64,000 nt of DNA from Craspedostauros australis (taxonomy: Eukaryota > Bacillariophyta > Bacillariophyceae > Mastogloiales > Achnanthaceae). Positions 22,382 through 33,839 of the stretch are shown in pieces. The notes under the pieces are model-generated. The model searched no databases. It had not been told where the DNA came from and saw only the letters and a list, made by a program, of their open reading frames with translations. The position numbers and the translations under genes were made by a program. Within the stretch, counting starts at the first letter, position 1; the number at the start of each line of letters is the position of its first letter. The stretch is from contig JAMXDE010000044.1 of assembly GCA_026770025.1 (NCBI GenBank), positions 248,001-312,000 on the forward strand. Direction: 5' to 3'.

Positions 22382-22909
22382 TTAGCGGGTCAACAAGAGA
22401 CGATTGTTGTGCTTGTTGTCCCGGTGCTGCAAGAGCTGGCTGAGGTTGCGGTAAGACACGCAGCATTCGGGGCAATGGTAGGGGAACTCCGGGATGCTGT
22501 CGTCGCTGTCGCTGTAGTAGTCGTAGTACTCGATCCGCGGCGGCTCAACGACGTAGCGACTCATGCTCCTCTTGGAGCGCGCGAAGTCGTAGATCTGACG
22601 GCGGGCGTTCTCCCGACCGCCGCAGCCCCTGCAGTATCCGGACTCGACATGCTGCACTGCGTTGGCGCCGGAGCGGAAGCGTCTGTCGCCGCAGACCGGG
22701 CAAGCGACGTCGCGGGCGCGGTGGACCTGCCTGTGCATCCTGAGCTCGTTTTCGGAATCGAAGCCTCGGTTGCAGACCTCGCACTGGAAGACCGGAGGCG
22801 GATCGACGCAGTCCCTGCATCGTGAGAACCCGTCGCCCTTGCGCCACTGGTTGCGGCTGAACTGGCTGCAGCTCGTGTAGTCACCGCATTCGGCGCAGTA
22901 ACGTCCCAT
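22382..22909 (-). CDS. Small C2H2 zinc-finger protein
   Basis: The 175-aa protein runs from ATG 22909 to TAA. An N-terminal four-Cys unit comes first (C5, C8, C31, C34: YCAECG ... FSRNQWRKGDG ... CRDC), which resembles the FS..QW.KG type of zinc-binding module (Stc1-like), though I cannot confirm it. Then a classical C2H2 finger (C43, C46, H59, H63), a C2HC-type finger (C70, C73, H87, C93) and a C-terminal C2H2 finger (C146, C149, H162, H167). Between fingers two and three is an acidic-Tyr segment (EYYDYYSDSDD). It may bind nucleic acid or act as an adaptor; nothing in the neighbourhood indicates a target. Local GC is higher than in the flanks, consistent with coding sequence. Confidence 0.78.
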   Translation of the reverse strand: MGRYCAECGDYTSCSQFSRNQWRKGDGFSRCRDCVDPPPVFQCEVCNRGFDSENELRMHRQVHRARDVACPVCGDRRFRSGANAVQHVESGYCRGCGGRENARRQIYDFARSKRSMSRYVVEPPRIEYYDYYSDSDDSIPEFPYHCPECCVSYRNLSQLLQHRDNKHNNRLLLTR

Positions 22910-25900
22910 GGTTGCGAGCTTGATGAAGAGTGGTGGTTGAAGTGGGTTGGTGGGTGTGGTTGTCAGTGTCGCTGTGAACGGGCGGAGTCTGAGAATTTTG
23001 GTTCGTTTCCTTTTTTGTGTGGACCTTCATTCAGAATCCCTGTTCGTTTCTCTTTGCTGTTTCTTGGTGGTCGATGTGAACTGGCGACATCAGCACTGTG
23101 CGGTGCTCATCATCGGCGCATTCGCGTGATGCAGCACCAACAAGAGAGAACGGAAGAAGAACATGGTGTCGATGTCGTTTGGGTTCCGCAATTCCCATTG
23201 CTGTCTTCCATCTGTCACACACGACTGCCTGTGTTTGTGGGTTTCGCCAACAGCCCCGTTCTTCTTTCTTGTTTGGGGTGCGATCGCGTTCGCGCCAGAA
23301 CTTGATGAAGCTCCCTCCATTCGCAAGATCGTCTTTCGGAGTGTGCAAGGCTGCGCAAACATGGGTGCAGCGCGCACTGACCCCCTCTTCGTGACTTCTC
23401 TCCTTGCCCCCTCTTCCGTGCTGCCCTTGACATCGCGCAACACATGACGCACATCCGTTCCCCATTCTTTCACAGATTTCCGTTGGAGCGCAACAAAGTT
23501 GATTCGAGTACCATTCTCCGTCCAAGAACAAACACTCCACCCCACTCCGCCGTTGGCTCGCTTGTTCCAATTCCGACACACATGCAAGTCGGAAAGCATC
23601 ATCAGACATCAAACGTTTGCCAGCGCCAAAGAAGAGAGAAAAGCCAACTCGCGCCATTTTCGTCCCCCTTATTGTTCTGAGATCTCCTTCAACATCGGTC
23701 TGCACACGAGCCACACAAGAAGAGACCTCCGTTGGCGTTGCTCTGCCTTGCTCATTCTGCGAAAATTGGTTCAACGGATCCCACGCGCAAGCACATCAAA
23801 GATCATGCGTCAATTAGAGCACTCTCTCTGTCTCTGGAGAATGTGTGGCGCTGTACTTCTCGACTATTATCCTCTACTTCTTTCAACAGGATGGAGAGAC
23901 AAGTCGCAGAAACGGAAGTACGCTGAATACCACGAGCATTTGATGTGACAGAGAGAGACAGAGCCAAAGTTGGTGACTGAGAAGGAGTTGCGACAGCAAG
24001 CACATGATGAGTCTTGAAGAGCATCCGAGCACAAGTGGAAACATAAGTGGCGGAGAGCATCACGCACCATGCACATCTTGCTCTACTATACTCCACTGCG
24101 AAACACAAACAAGAACTCAAAGAGCACTCGTATGAGTATGGTACGGACTTGTCCCAACCTGCACTCTCACATGCTCGTGCGATCAGTAGTACCAACATCA
24201 TCGCTGTCATGCGCCGAGCCATCACATTCTGAGCAACCCATTCTGTTGATGACCTCACCCACGCTGTCAGAATCGGACCAGAAACGAGGATGCGACGAGT
24301 CAACGGGCCATGCCCATCATTTCGTACGACCATGAAGATGACCAACGGGATGCCCCAGCGCATGGCATCAGAATGGATGCATTTTATTGCAATGAAGGCA
24401 CGAAGGCAGACAGGAAACAGGTAAATGATTGCCATTTTCCAAGAGTACCCCATCCGTGCGTACAGCACACTCGCAAAGAAAGAGAGAGAGAGAGAGAGAG
24501 AGATCAGAATGTTGATCGATGCAACTTGCGAGAGTGCGGAGAAGAACAAGGACCAGAAAGAGAGAAAATAGGTTCATTGAAGAGGCACCGAAACATTCGG
24601 CCATGGCAGGTGTGCAAGATTCCACCAAGAGAGCCATCGCGAACCCTGCAGGAGTCATTCGGCAGTTCGAGCGACTTCATTCGCGGCGGATACGATTACA
24701 CACGAGAAAGAAAACGTCCAACGAAGGTCGACAGCAATGCGATGGCGATACGGCGACATGACATCGGCACGAGGGTTGGATGGTGCGGAGACAGGAGCCG
24801 GAAGGTCCGCTGTTCATCGCTGCCTTGTGCGGCGGGTCCTCGCCTTCCTTCCTTCCTTCCTTCATAGGTGTGTAGCTCGAATGGTATGTATTTTGCTCAG
24901 TGGTATTATTCTATTCTATTCTATAATATTATATTCATTCCGCACTCGTGCCTTGCACTCGTTTGGCATGCTTCGTTGATTGCAGGACCAAGAGGTGGAT
25001 CGCAGGAAGAGCCTTGGTGTGTACAACTACGAGATCTCCCAACAACAGCGGTCTGCCGCGTCGTGACACACGTCATCTGCTTTCGTTCGGCTGTTTGCTG
25101 GATCACAATGTTCCTCCGAGTGAGGGCATCCTCGTGTTTCGACAGAGAGTCTCCGTTGCTCCGCAAGGCTGGGGAAGACGCTCTGCTTTTCTCTGTGTCG
25201 GTTGGAGTGTGAATACGCCCGCACAGTAGTTCGCATGCATCGATACCGCATCGTTGTCTCACGGCACGCGGTGCCCAACAATGTATCTGTGGTGCTTTTC
25301 AATACTTGTCGCCTGAGACATGGAGCCCCGCGACAGATGTCGGTCGCGCGTTGATCGCTCCATCATTGGGGCCACAGCGAGTGATCCTCTGCTCGGACAG
25401 GCTACGCATCCAAAAGGTCGAGGAGACGGCCAAGAAGCACCACATCTCCACCAGTCTCATCAGCGTGCAAACCTCCGTCCCAACGGCGCAGTAAAGTGAT
25501 CGGAGCAGATGGAATACGCGGAGAATCCGAGGCATCGGCATCCAAGAGAAGCTGCGCTCCATTGTCTCCCCCAACTGACAACAAGATCACAGACACCTCG
25601 CGAGGAATGGAACACCGTCCTCAATCTCTCGGGAGGGTGTTGATGCCGATGACTACCGCACCATACACTCATGCGCCCACACAGTAGTACCATGTCGCGG
25701 ACGGCTTCAAATGACTTGTACAATGTCTCGCCCAGTGGCTGATTCGACTGTTCCAAGTTTGGAGCACGACCACTTCGGAGCCCTCCGCTGTCGTAACCGT
25801 ACTTCGTTCTGTCCTGTACAACATCTATGACAACCAATACTCCACCGCAGCCCTCCCACTTTCCGTCCACAACGCGTGTTGTGTGCGCGGTTCCCCGGTC

Positions 25901-26784
25901 GTGATTTTATTTCCGAAAAAGAAAAAGACCAATAATGGAAGCGAACTCTTCGCCGTGACAGATTCGATGCGATAAAAGGGCTTACCTTGTTTCACGAACA
26001 GACGATACGTCCGTGCCGATACGCTAACAACAACAACGACAGCAACAACAACAACAACACGCCCAACTGCGAGCGCTGCCCGAGTGTGCAGATCGTACAA
26101 CACAGATCAACTTGAACCACGGAGGATTTGTCGCAACAATGGATTACTCCGACTTGCTTAACAGCGTGAACGATGAACACACTACTCGAGTTCTTCCGAT
26201 ATTTCGGACAAATAAAGCCCTTCAACAACGCACGGACAGGCGCACGCAGTAGAATTTCCGCAAAGGGACAAATGGCACTTCGTCTTGAAGGAGAGAAGAA
26301 GGCGGAGGCAATAGGGACATCAGGGGCGCTCTGACAATGGAAAGTCACGTGTTTCGTGGAGTCTCTTCGCAGGTCAAGCCAAGAGAGAGAGAGAGAGACG
26401 AAGCACAAGCACACGGAGAGAACAGGTAGAACAAAACACAGCGTGGAGACTTCGCTGCGCATCTCGCCCAACAAGTCCTTCCACCCAGTACCACCACCAA
26501 CAAGGAAACAATCCACAGAAACTAAGCGGAGGAACAAAAGTACGCGGACGTCACGTGACAGCGCCCCAACGAACGCAAAGACCGAACTCGCTTTGTTCCG
26601 CTCCAAAGTGCTTTGCGGTCACATGATCGTTCGTGCTCCACCGCGGCCGAACCTCAACATCGCAGAACCTCGACACAAACCAGAGATCACAAGAGACGCA
26701 AGAGCAAGTCACGTCGCTCCCACAAATCCAAAACCAATCGAAACCTATCGAAACCTATCCAACCACTCAAACCACTCAACCACC
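22910..26784. other. Long intergenic region with microsatellites
   Basis: Nearly 4 kb without a supported gene. It contains GA repeats (24481-24502 and about 26383-26398), a CCTTCC run near 24842-24863 and TATTC repeats near 24904-24927. Long shadow frames such as 23031-23774 and 23803-24549 lack any domain. The last few hundred bases are the 5' UTR/promoter of the Gln-rich gene. Confidence 0.4.
24481..24502. repeat. AG dinucleotide microsatellite
   Basis: An uninterrupted (AG)11 run in intergenic DNA. Confidence 0.85.
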
Positions 26785-27894
26785 ATGTCCACATCTATGC
26801 TCATGCAGAACGCAGCCGCAGCAGCAGCATGCGCGCTGGACGACGATCTGGAACTTGCCGAGGCCGAGCTCGCACAGAGGCTCTTTGGCGTCACGGCGGA
26901 GGAGGCCCAGGCCACCACCACCTCCCTCTCCACCAACCACACCATGGAGTGCCTCGGCGAGATGATGAGCGGCAACTTCACCAACAGCGCCATGATGCTG
27001 CAGGCTCAGGAAGCGCACTACCAGGAGCAGCAGTACCAGGAGTATCAGCAGCTTCAGCAACAACAGCAGCAGTACGAGCAGGAGCAGTACCAGCAGGAAT
27101 ACCAGCAGTACCGCGAACGCGAGGCCTGCGAAGACAATGACGAGACAGAGCTGCAGTTCATCCAGTACCAGTATCATCAGCAACAGAAGCAACAGCAGGA
27201 GCAAGAACAGCAACAACAACGAGAACAGCAGCAGTCGAACTATCAGTACGAGCAGCACAGCTACGAGCAACACAGCTACGAAGAACCTCACCAGATCAGC
27301 AGCACCAGCTTCTCCTACAACCACAGCTGCAACGAGATGCACCACCAGCACAGCAGCTTCTGCGTCAGCGGTGACAGCAGCAGAAGCCACGACGATGAGT
27401 GCTTCGTCACGCCAGTCCCTGTCCGCCGCCCATCCGCCGGCGGCGGTCTTGGTTACCTCAGCAACAGCCACCTGCACAACATGGAACTGGTGGCGATGAA
27501 GAGCCTTTCCATCACAGCATCCCCCCAATCCTCCCACGCCACCATCCCCTTCGACAGGGACGAACTCGAGGAGAGCGTCATGATGGCCATGAGGCAGCAG
27601 CGCAAGCTCGGAGACGAGCAGCAACTTCGCAGGTACAGTCTGGATGGTGCCCTCAACTTGAATGGGAACATGCCTGGGCAACAGCAGCAACAGCAACAGG
27701 GCCTCGACCTCAGCGTCGAGTTGAAGGCCATGCAAGAGCTGCAGCGGCAGAGTCTGGGTGGCCTCTTTCAGACGCCCATCTCACCCATGTCCACGGCCAC
27801 GGCACCACAGCCAACCTCAGGCGCACCAGCCACAGATTCGACCTCCGCGACAATGCCACGCCAGAAACGAAGGTCTTTCTCGCTTGGATGTTGA
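26785..27894 (+). CDS. Glutamine-rich low-complexity protein
   Basis: I chose ATG 26785 because it sits in a CACCATG context and upstream in-frame codons look like UTR. The protein is 369 aa. The first 75 residues are ordered-looking: a poly-Ala segment, then an acidic amphipathic stretch (DDDLELAEAELAQRLFG). Residues about 75-190 are dominated by Gln, Glu and Tyr (YQEQQYQEYQQLQ, several Gln runs), a composition typical of coiled-coil or prion-like domains. Further on lie His/Ser-rich segments, a RRPSAGGGLGYL patch, an RRYSLDG patch and a C-terminal RQKRRSFSLGC. The three R-x-S or RR-x-S sites look like basophilic-kinase or 14-3-3 sites. No catalytic fold is visible. A role in transcription or RNP granules is possible, by composition only. 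Confidence 0.65.
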   Translation: MSTSMLMQNAAAAAACALDDDLELAEAELAQRLFGVTAEEAQATTTSLSTNHTMECLGEMMSGNFTNSAMMLQAQEAHYQEQQYQEYQQLQQQQQQYEQEQYQQEYQQYREREACEDNDETELQFIQYQYHQQQKQQQEQEQQQQREQQQSNYQYEQHSYEQHSYEEPHQISSTSFSYNHSCNEMHHQHSSFCVSGDSSRSHDDECFVTPVPVRRPSAGGGLGYLSNSHLHNMELVAMKSLSITASPQSSHATIPFDRDELEESVMMAMRQQRKLGDEQQLRRYSLDGALNLNGNMPGQQQQQQQGLDLSVELKAMQELQRQSLGGLFQTPISPMSTATAPQPTSGAPATDSTSATMPRQKRRSFSLGC

Positions 27895-28370
27895 ACATCC
27901 ATTGCATTCCACAAAAAGAGTTTGGGAACAGGGTCGTATTATGCTCCTGAGACGAAGGTCGAAGATTGAAGGTACAGGCGAACGATCACCAAATTCTCCT
28001 TCGAATCTCCTTGCCACAACTCAGACGTACGAATACAGCGCAAGAACATTTTCTAATTGTACAATACCATACCATACAAATAAAACTCGAGTTCCATACT
28101 CTCAATTCCACCTGAATAGACTCCGTCCAGTTGCATTCTTTTCTGATAAATAAATAAATCCCGCAAAGATTGAACCATCTCGTGGGGCTGCGCCGATTGC
28201 GCTTTTCTCTGCCTCCTTTCAACTTCGAGCAGGGCGCAAAGGGAGCACGGAATCTTTGTGCTGTTTCATGTACTCTGTGTATCTGTGCGCCGTTGCTGCC
28301 GCTGCCGCTGCCGCTGTCCTCCATTCCAGCCAAGCGTTGGGTGAGCGCGCTTCCTGCGGTTTTGTCACTT
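27895..28370. other. Spacer between Gln-rich gene and retroelement remnant
   Basis: It probably holds the 3' UTR of the Gln-rich gene. AATAAA-like words occur near 28078-28084 and a TAAATAAATAAAT run lies at 28148-28159. No gene is visible. Confidence 0.45.
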
Positions 28371-29297
28371 CTACAAAGCGCCTGTGGCGACCGGTTCATG
28401 TAGCGCTCGCGCGGCTTGCTCCACCCATACCGCGACCTGCGCTGTTGTCGCATCTGCAGCTGACGCTGTTTGTATGAGTCGTCCGTGATTGATGTAGTCC
28501 TGCTTGAGGCGAAGACGGAGTGGCCCTGCCCTATCATGAAGGGCTTGAATCATTCCGGCCTCGGCCGAGTCTTGACCTTCAAATACCGCCTCGTTTTGCG
28601 CCGTCCACTGTTCCCAGGCAATGCGCCAGCTGCGGCGCATAAGCTGCTGAGCTCGCTTCATCGCCAACCACCTAGATTGCTGCTGTTGGAGGAAAATTCG
28701 TTGCATTGGCTCCCATTGTGGCGCTATGAGTCCTTTCTGAAATGCCTGTAGCCCTATGGCAGCCTGCTGCTGAGTGGCTTTGTGCAGAGAGCTACTGGGA
28801 CCGGTGGTCCTGAGGTAAGCCAAGGCCTCCGGCTGGTTGCGAAGAATTGACGACAGGCTTGTGGCAACTTCAGGCCTCATGGGGCATTGCTGCATCCATC
28901 GCCGCAACTCTCGCAGATGCCACCGTGAGATTTGGCATCGATCTTCGCTGGGACATTGCCAACAGTGAGGCACATCCTCGCTTTCTCCACAGCTGGAGCA
29001 CTTGTCCGACATCTGCAGGCCCCACTGCTTCATGCACTTGCCCAGGGGAGCTTCTCCAGTTAGTGGCTTGATGGTAAGAGGCCGTCTGTTCTTATCTAGC
29101 TCCTGCAGTGAATCCCCGACCTCTCCCCACGCCACTGGGAGATTCTGACTCATGACATTCCTGGCGCATAAGACTTGGACCGTATCTTGGAAAGTTGGTG
29201 CTTGAGTCACCGCCGAGTATGTCACTTGCGTCAGCTTTGCAGCTGTGGTGAATGGCGACCCTTTCGCCAGGTATGTGCCTGCCATAGACCGTGCCAT
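28371..29297 (-). pseudogene. Retroelement polyprotein C-terminus with zinc knuckle
   Basis: This is the longest surviving open segment of the element (about 308 codons). Near its middle is a CxxC...HxxxC cluster (CSSCGESEDVPHCWQC), followed by Gln/Trp-rich helices (RQQ, WEQWTAQNEAVF). It follows the RNase H end in a different frame, so at least one frameshift separates them. It is not expected to be translated on its own. Confidence 0.65.
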
Positions 29298-29738
29298 CTG
29301 GTATGGAAGTGCGTCCTACTCTTGCCAGCTTGTCAGAAATCACATTCATGCGAGCCCATTTGTCGAGGGAGCGCCATTCGTTGTTGTTGTCTTGATGGCC
29401 TTTGATGCGCCACCCATGGACCCAAATAGGTATTTTGATACTGAGGTCCTATACTGCCCACTGCAAGTCAGCATCTACAGAGGCGGACGACAGCTGCCAC
29501 TCGTGCTCCAGCGCTGTCAAGGCACCAACATTGTTGCACCTGAGGACCACATGCCCGGTTGTGAACCCATGCACCTTACATATGGCTGGTAGCCTTCATG
29601 TTTGGCAAGAATGACCGCACTTGATGCACCTTTGCCATTGGCCACCGATCCATCGCTGCACGCCACTGTCGTTCCACTCTGTATGGATTGTGCCACGGCC
29701 TGCCAATCTCCAATAATTTGTGCTTCTGAACTGACCAT
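29092..29738 (-). pseudogene. RNase H domain fragments in several frames
   Basis: Three frames together carry the RNase H landmarks. SDGS (first Asp) is in the frame spanning 29517-29738. EHEW and DADLQ (Glu and Asp) lie around 29460-29520 in another frame that ends at a TAG. KGHQD (His) and LDKWARMNVISDKLA lie at about 29320-29400. Frames change at least twice and one stop interrupts, so the enzyme cannot be made. Confidence 0.65.
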
Positions 29739-30135
29739 GCCATTGCTTGCGGCATGCGTAGAATGGTCTGTGCCATTGTTGCCATGCTCTCATGCTCTTC
29801 CAACAATCCTTCACCAGTGCCTGCAACCACGATTCCGCCCCTGTCTCGATATCTGTCAACAATGCTCGTTGGCATGCTCATAACCCCGTTCGTTGGAATG
29901 TAGAGCTTCTGTCACCTTTGCCTTGGCACCCTTCGAAAACACAATCCTGGCTGCGCCGAGTCGTAGAGACGGTCGCTCGCTGGTTCCCAAAACACCTTCG
30001 GCTGCTGCGATGAGTAACCCTGCCACCTTCCAAGGGGCTTCTCCAATCGTGTGACATGCATTCTTGAGACTTGGAAGATCTTTCAGATGACCTGGTCCCA
30101 TGTTCTCCAACTTGCTTGCCCCTTCCTGCCCTCAT

Positions 30136-33044
30136 ATTTCTTCGTGGGTGTTATCTTGTTATTGTACACAGCAAAATCACACGAGTCCTTCAAGAGAGAT
30201 CAAGTCTTTCAGGATGATGGCGATGAGCTGGTGTAACGAAGGCACTGATTGGGTAGAGTGACTTCTGAATCTATGTTATCTTCATTGTGTTGTATCTCAT
30301 GTTGCTGTGTTCAAGGACAGCTCTTGGTCATTGCATCTTTGCAATCTTGTTGTGATGTGGAGATGACCCATGATGTGGCGATGACGTCTCCTGTGTCGAC
30401 ATCACTCATCACCACTCCATGGCTCTGTCGATTCCACATTCCATTGATGATGCTTGAGGTCGTCGATGGTGGTGTCACTTCAGGTTTAGTTGGGAAGTAG
30501 ATCAGGTCGGATTGGACATCACATGTTTGCCGGATGGTGGCCAGACCGAATCTCTGATGCTCTATCTAGTGTGTCCCTTATGCCGAAAATCATGTGTCTG
30601 AGGAAAGCATCGTTTCAGCACATACAAGGACAGACTAATCAGAAAACGAATCAGGTGAATAAAGCATTGTGCTAATACACTCCAACACAGGCGAACTCGG
30701 CCTGGAGCCGAAGACCTGAGCATGCACGAGTGCCAACCACAATAATCTGCATAGTCGTACTCCTCCAGGATATGACAAGGGTAAGGACGCAAGGTGGGGA
30801 TCAACCTATTTGCGTGGAGTTCCAGCAGTATCGACTCCTCGATCATCTTTGGCTCTTTCCTCCTCATTCTCTTTCTCTTCTATGTCAATGTTTTGGCTTA
30901 GTCTTTGTCTCTTTGTGTCTACTTCGACAACTTGGTCCGCATCATTCTCTGCAATGTCTGCCAGAGCGGGTGATTTGATTGCGTGTCGCCCAACATCCAC
31001 GTTTCATCACGACACCTCGCACAACCACGTTCAGCGATTCTCGTGGGAGTTGTGGCATTTTGTTATTTCACAACAAAATGAAGCCCATGTACCATTGCAA
31101 AGCTAGAATGCGAAGAGACACACTGTTCTCGCCCAACACATTTGCATCGTTTGGGGAACGGTAACGAGAAAGCCACTTTGATTCACGTGAAGTCGTGAAT
31201 ACCGAGACACGGACAGCGAACCCCTGTTGTGAGATCTTGTCGAGCCTAATAATTTTTGGCGGTCGGTGAAGAAAACGAAAGGGCAAAGCGAAGGCACCGA
31301 CAGGCAGAAACAAGCGACAAGGCGACTGCAACACGGCAGCCACCACAAACAACAACAGCACAAGCAACAACAGCACAAGCAACAACAGCAACATTCACTC
31401 TGTGCGAACACACTCATGCGGAGAGTAGGTCATACTCGCGCAATGCTGAAGTCACTATCGTGCTGATACCCAAGGGGGGCTGGCACTCCAGCTGACGCGC
31501 GCGAGAGACATGGCAGGGTTGCGACGAGCAGATCGTACGTGCGCAAACGATCTATGGAACGACCGATGTGTGGCATCAAGCAAAGGGAGGAAAACCCGGA
31601 AACGAGAGGGGAGGTCACTTGTGCCTTTGCTGTTTGTGTCTTTGTATCGCTGATGCCAAGTTCATCGAAAACGAGAGAAACCAGAACCAGTGGCACGAGT
31701 CGATGACAAAAGGATGTTGAGCTTCCGAGCCAACCTGGCACTGGCGCTGGCATTGGCACCGTTGCTGGCACTATCAATGGCGGCCACACACTCCTGCGTA
31801 GGGTGTGCGGGGATCTACTGCACCACGCGGCACGGATCCCGTCTTTCGAACCGGATTCGCAAGTGTCAAAGGCGGACATGATGATTCCCTTGTGAGAGCG
31901 TTGGGACGCAGCGGCATGTCGATGGGCGGTATGATAAACGAGGACGCGCATTTGCTCACACGTCGTTGCCACAGATTCTGGACCAATTGACAAACAGAAA
32001 GCAAGAGAAAGAAGAGAAACGTGGGTTGCGGACCCCTGATCCTTGAAGTTGAACGACGCAATCGACTGGATTTCGTCGGTGGGCTGCAGTGTCGTGACGT
32101 CTTGGGGCCATGTTGGATTTGTGTCTCCGCGTCTTGATCTTCACACTTCGGCGTGTGTGCCTCCTTCACTCTCGTTCTCTGCAACCATCAGTCCCCAGAT
32201 CGAAGCTCGAAATGGAGCAATAGGACGGGCAAGTGTTCTGTAAATGTGCATTTGGATGCAATGGCTGTGTCGTTGTTGCGCTACCTCATGTGGGGTTGCA
32301 ATCCCCACGGCAGCATTGTGGTCGCTGGGCCGATGCGCCAGAGGCTCCGTCGGCAGCGACGGCAGCAACAGCACCCTCTCTTGTGCCAGAGAGAGGATGG
32401 ATGCTGTCCTTTCCTTGGGTGGGCGACGTTGCGCAGAACATGGTCAGAACATGCCAGTCTTGCGCGTCAGAGGTTCTCATCTGCATTGGCACATCCATCG
32501 ACAAGAAAGGCGGCCTTGGCAGGCGCTTCATTGACATTGGGAGTGGCGAAAAACGGGCTCCGTCTCGACCACGTAGCCTCCTTCCGAAGGGTCGTCAGGG
32601 ACAAACAAGGCACGACGGAAATGCGACTGGGAACCACACGAGAACAGGGCCTTTCTTTCGCTTGCGGAAAGTGTGTGTCGGTTGCTGTGTTGCTGTGATG
32701 CTGCGTTACTCTGTTTCTTCGCTTGTTCTTCGGTTGGCCATCTCTCCAAGCACGAAGTCTGCGTGGCACGTACGTGCATGGTGGCACAATCTGTGCCAAC
32801 CTGTACCATCCACAGACACTGCTGCACGTTGTTGCTCGCGACCGAGTCTTGAGAGGAGAAAGGTGCAGCGTCAACACTGGTGCGAGTTGAAGCAAATCAG
32901 GAAGAAGAGGGGCAGCGGCGTTTGCAAAGAACGATGTTTGTTGAAAGAGGTGTCTCTATTCTATGGTCTAGAGCGCGTGACTGCAGCTGATTGTTCGCAT
33001 GCTACTGTTGAGTCTGTTGTAAAGTATAGATAGTGCTATATGCC
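30136..33044. other. Intergenic, no supported gene
   Basis: No supported gene. A three-copy 15-bp repeat (AACAACAGCACAAGC) lies at 31351-31392. Shadow frames in 31.4-33.0 kb lack domain content. The first few hundred bases may still be decayed retroelement sequence. Confidence 0.4.
31351..31392. repeat. 15-bp tandem repeat, about 3 copies
   Basis: Units AACAACAGCACAAGC at 31351-31365 and 31366-31380, with a partial third copy to 31392. Confidence 0.85.
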
Positions 33045-33839
33045 CTATGATTGCTGCTCCTGCGAGGCCTCTGCTTCGTCGTTGCCTTCGTCGCCGAGCG
33101 CATCGCACGAAAGGTTCAGTGCTTCCGTCAGCAGGGACAGGGTGCGGCTCTGGTTGACGGTGATGACCGTCTTGGGCGAGGATGATTCCGGTGCCTCGGC
33201 CTGCTTGGCAGGGGACGAAACGACTCCGTGCTCGCTCGAGGTATCCATCGGTGTGGGTGAAGGAGCCATGGAGGGGCTGAAGGCAGAGGCTGATTGCTGC
33301 CTCCTGTGCTGTTGTTGCTGATTGTGCGATTCTCTCACGTTCTGGGCGGCCATCATGAGGAGCATCGACGGGCACTTGGAGCCGCGTCTCTGGTATCTTC
33401 GTCTGCGATTGCTGGACTGCAACGCGCCGCATCCGCTGGTGTTTGTTGTGGTGCCAGCTGCAGCGGCAGCGGTGACCGTGCTGGTGCCGTTGTCGATGAT
33501 GGTGTCGAACGGCAAGGCGGCGAAGGGAGGCAAGGAGAGCGAGCGCGAGACTGGGCATTCCGCGGATCTCTTGCTGTACGTGGGAGACCCGAACAGCTGG
33601 GCCAGCGAGGAACGCTTTCGGACGGGAAGCCGCTTCATAGTGGCCGCTGATCCTGGGGTGCTCAGACCTCCGTGGCTGTACCGCTGGAGGCGTTCGGCGA
33701 CGGTGGCCTTCACGTGGGTTGGCGTTGCCGGGACGGCATTGGGGCTCTGTGGCGTTGGTGCTGAGGAAGGCTGGGCCGAGCAGGAATGCATCGACGTTGA
33801 GAGGGAGGAAATTGAGGGACGGGTGGTAGTGGCAGTCAT
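33045..33839 (-). CDS. Ser/Pro-rich basic protein, unknown function
   Basis: The 264-aa frame from ATG 33839 is strongly Ser, Thr, Ala and Pro-rich and probably disordered. Short conserved-looking islands: VAERLQRYSHGG, MKRLPVRKRSSLAQLFGSPT, a basic NRRRRYQRRGSK, and a C-terminal amphipathic helix (RTLSLLTEALNLSCDALGDE). KRSSLAQLFGSP and the numerous SP/TP sites look like phosphorylation targets, and the basic cluster could be a nuclear localisation signal. Higher GC and better codon texture than the flanks favour a real gene. I do not recognise a family. Confidence 0.55.
   Translation of the reverse strand: MTATTTRPSISSLSTSMHSCSAQPSSAPTPQSPNAVPATPTHVKATVAERLQRYSHGGLSTPGSAATMKRLPVRKRSSLAQLFGSPTYSKRSAECPVSRSLSLPPFAALPFDTIIDNGTSTVTAAAAAGTTTNTSGCGALQSSNRRRRYQRRGSKCPSMLLMMAAQNVRESHNQQQQHRRQQSASAFSPSMAPSPTPMDTSSEHGVVSSPAKQAEAPESSSPKTVITVNQSRTLSLLTEALNLSCDALGDEGNDEAEASQEQQS

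Larger units (their letters stand above)
28371..30135 (-). mobile_element. Degraded RT/RNase H retroelement, 3' part only
   Basis: Minus-strand frames in this block read as pieces of one polyprotein broken by stops and frame changes. From upstream to downstream they are: an Ala/Leu-rich segment ending about 29856; an RNase H start (TVACSDGSVANGKGASSAVI); an ALTALEHEWQL...DADLQ stretch supplying the RNase H Glu and Asp; KGHQDNNNEWRSLDKWARMN and NVISDKLAR, which match the RNase H end of stramenopile retroelements; and a C-terminal region with a CSSCGESEDVPHCWQC zinc knuckle. No reverse-transcriptase core (YxDD) was found, so the copy is 5'-truncated, as usual for LINE-like insertions. I found no terminal repeats. 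Confidence 0.75.

Noticed and set aside
22545-22884. Alternative frames in the zinc-finger gene
   Set aside because: GC-rich shadow frames; only the frame with paired Cys/His ligands is plausible.
23031-23774. Minus-strand 247-codon frame
   Set aside because: Composition is not protein-like, no domain is present, and it lies in the 5' flank of the zinc-finger gene.
24860-24890. GTAGCTCGAATGGTA, a possible tRNA D-arm
   Set aside because: No T-arm or acceptor stem at the right distance.
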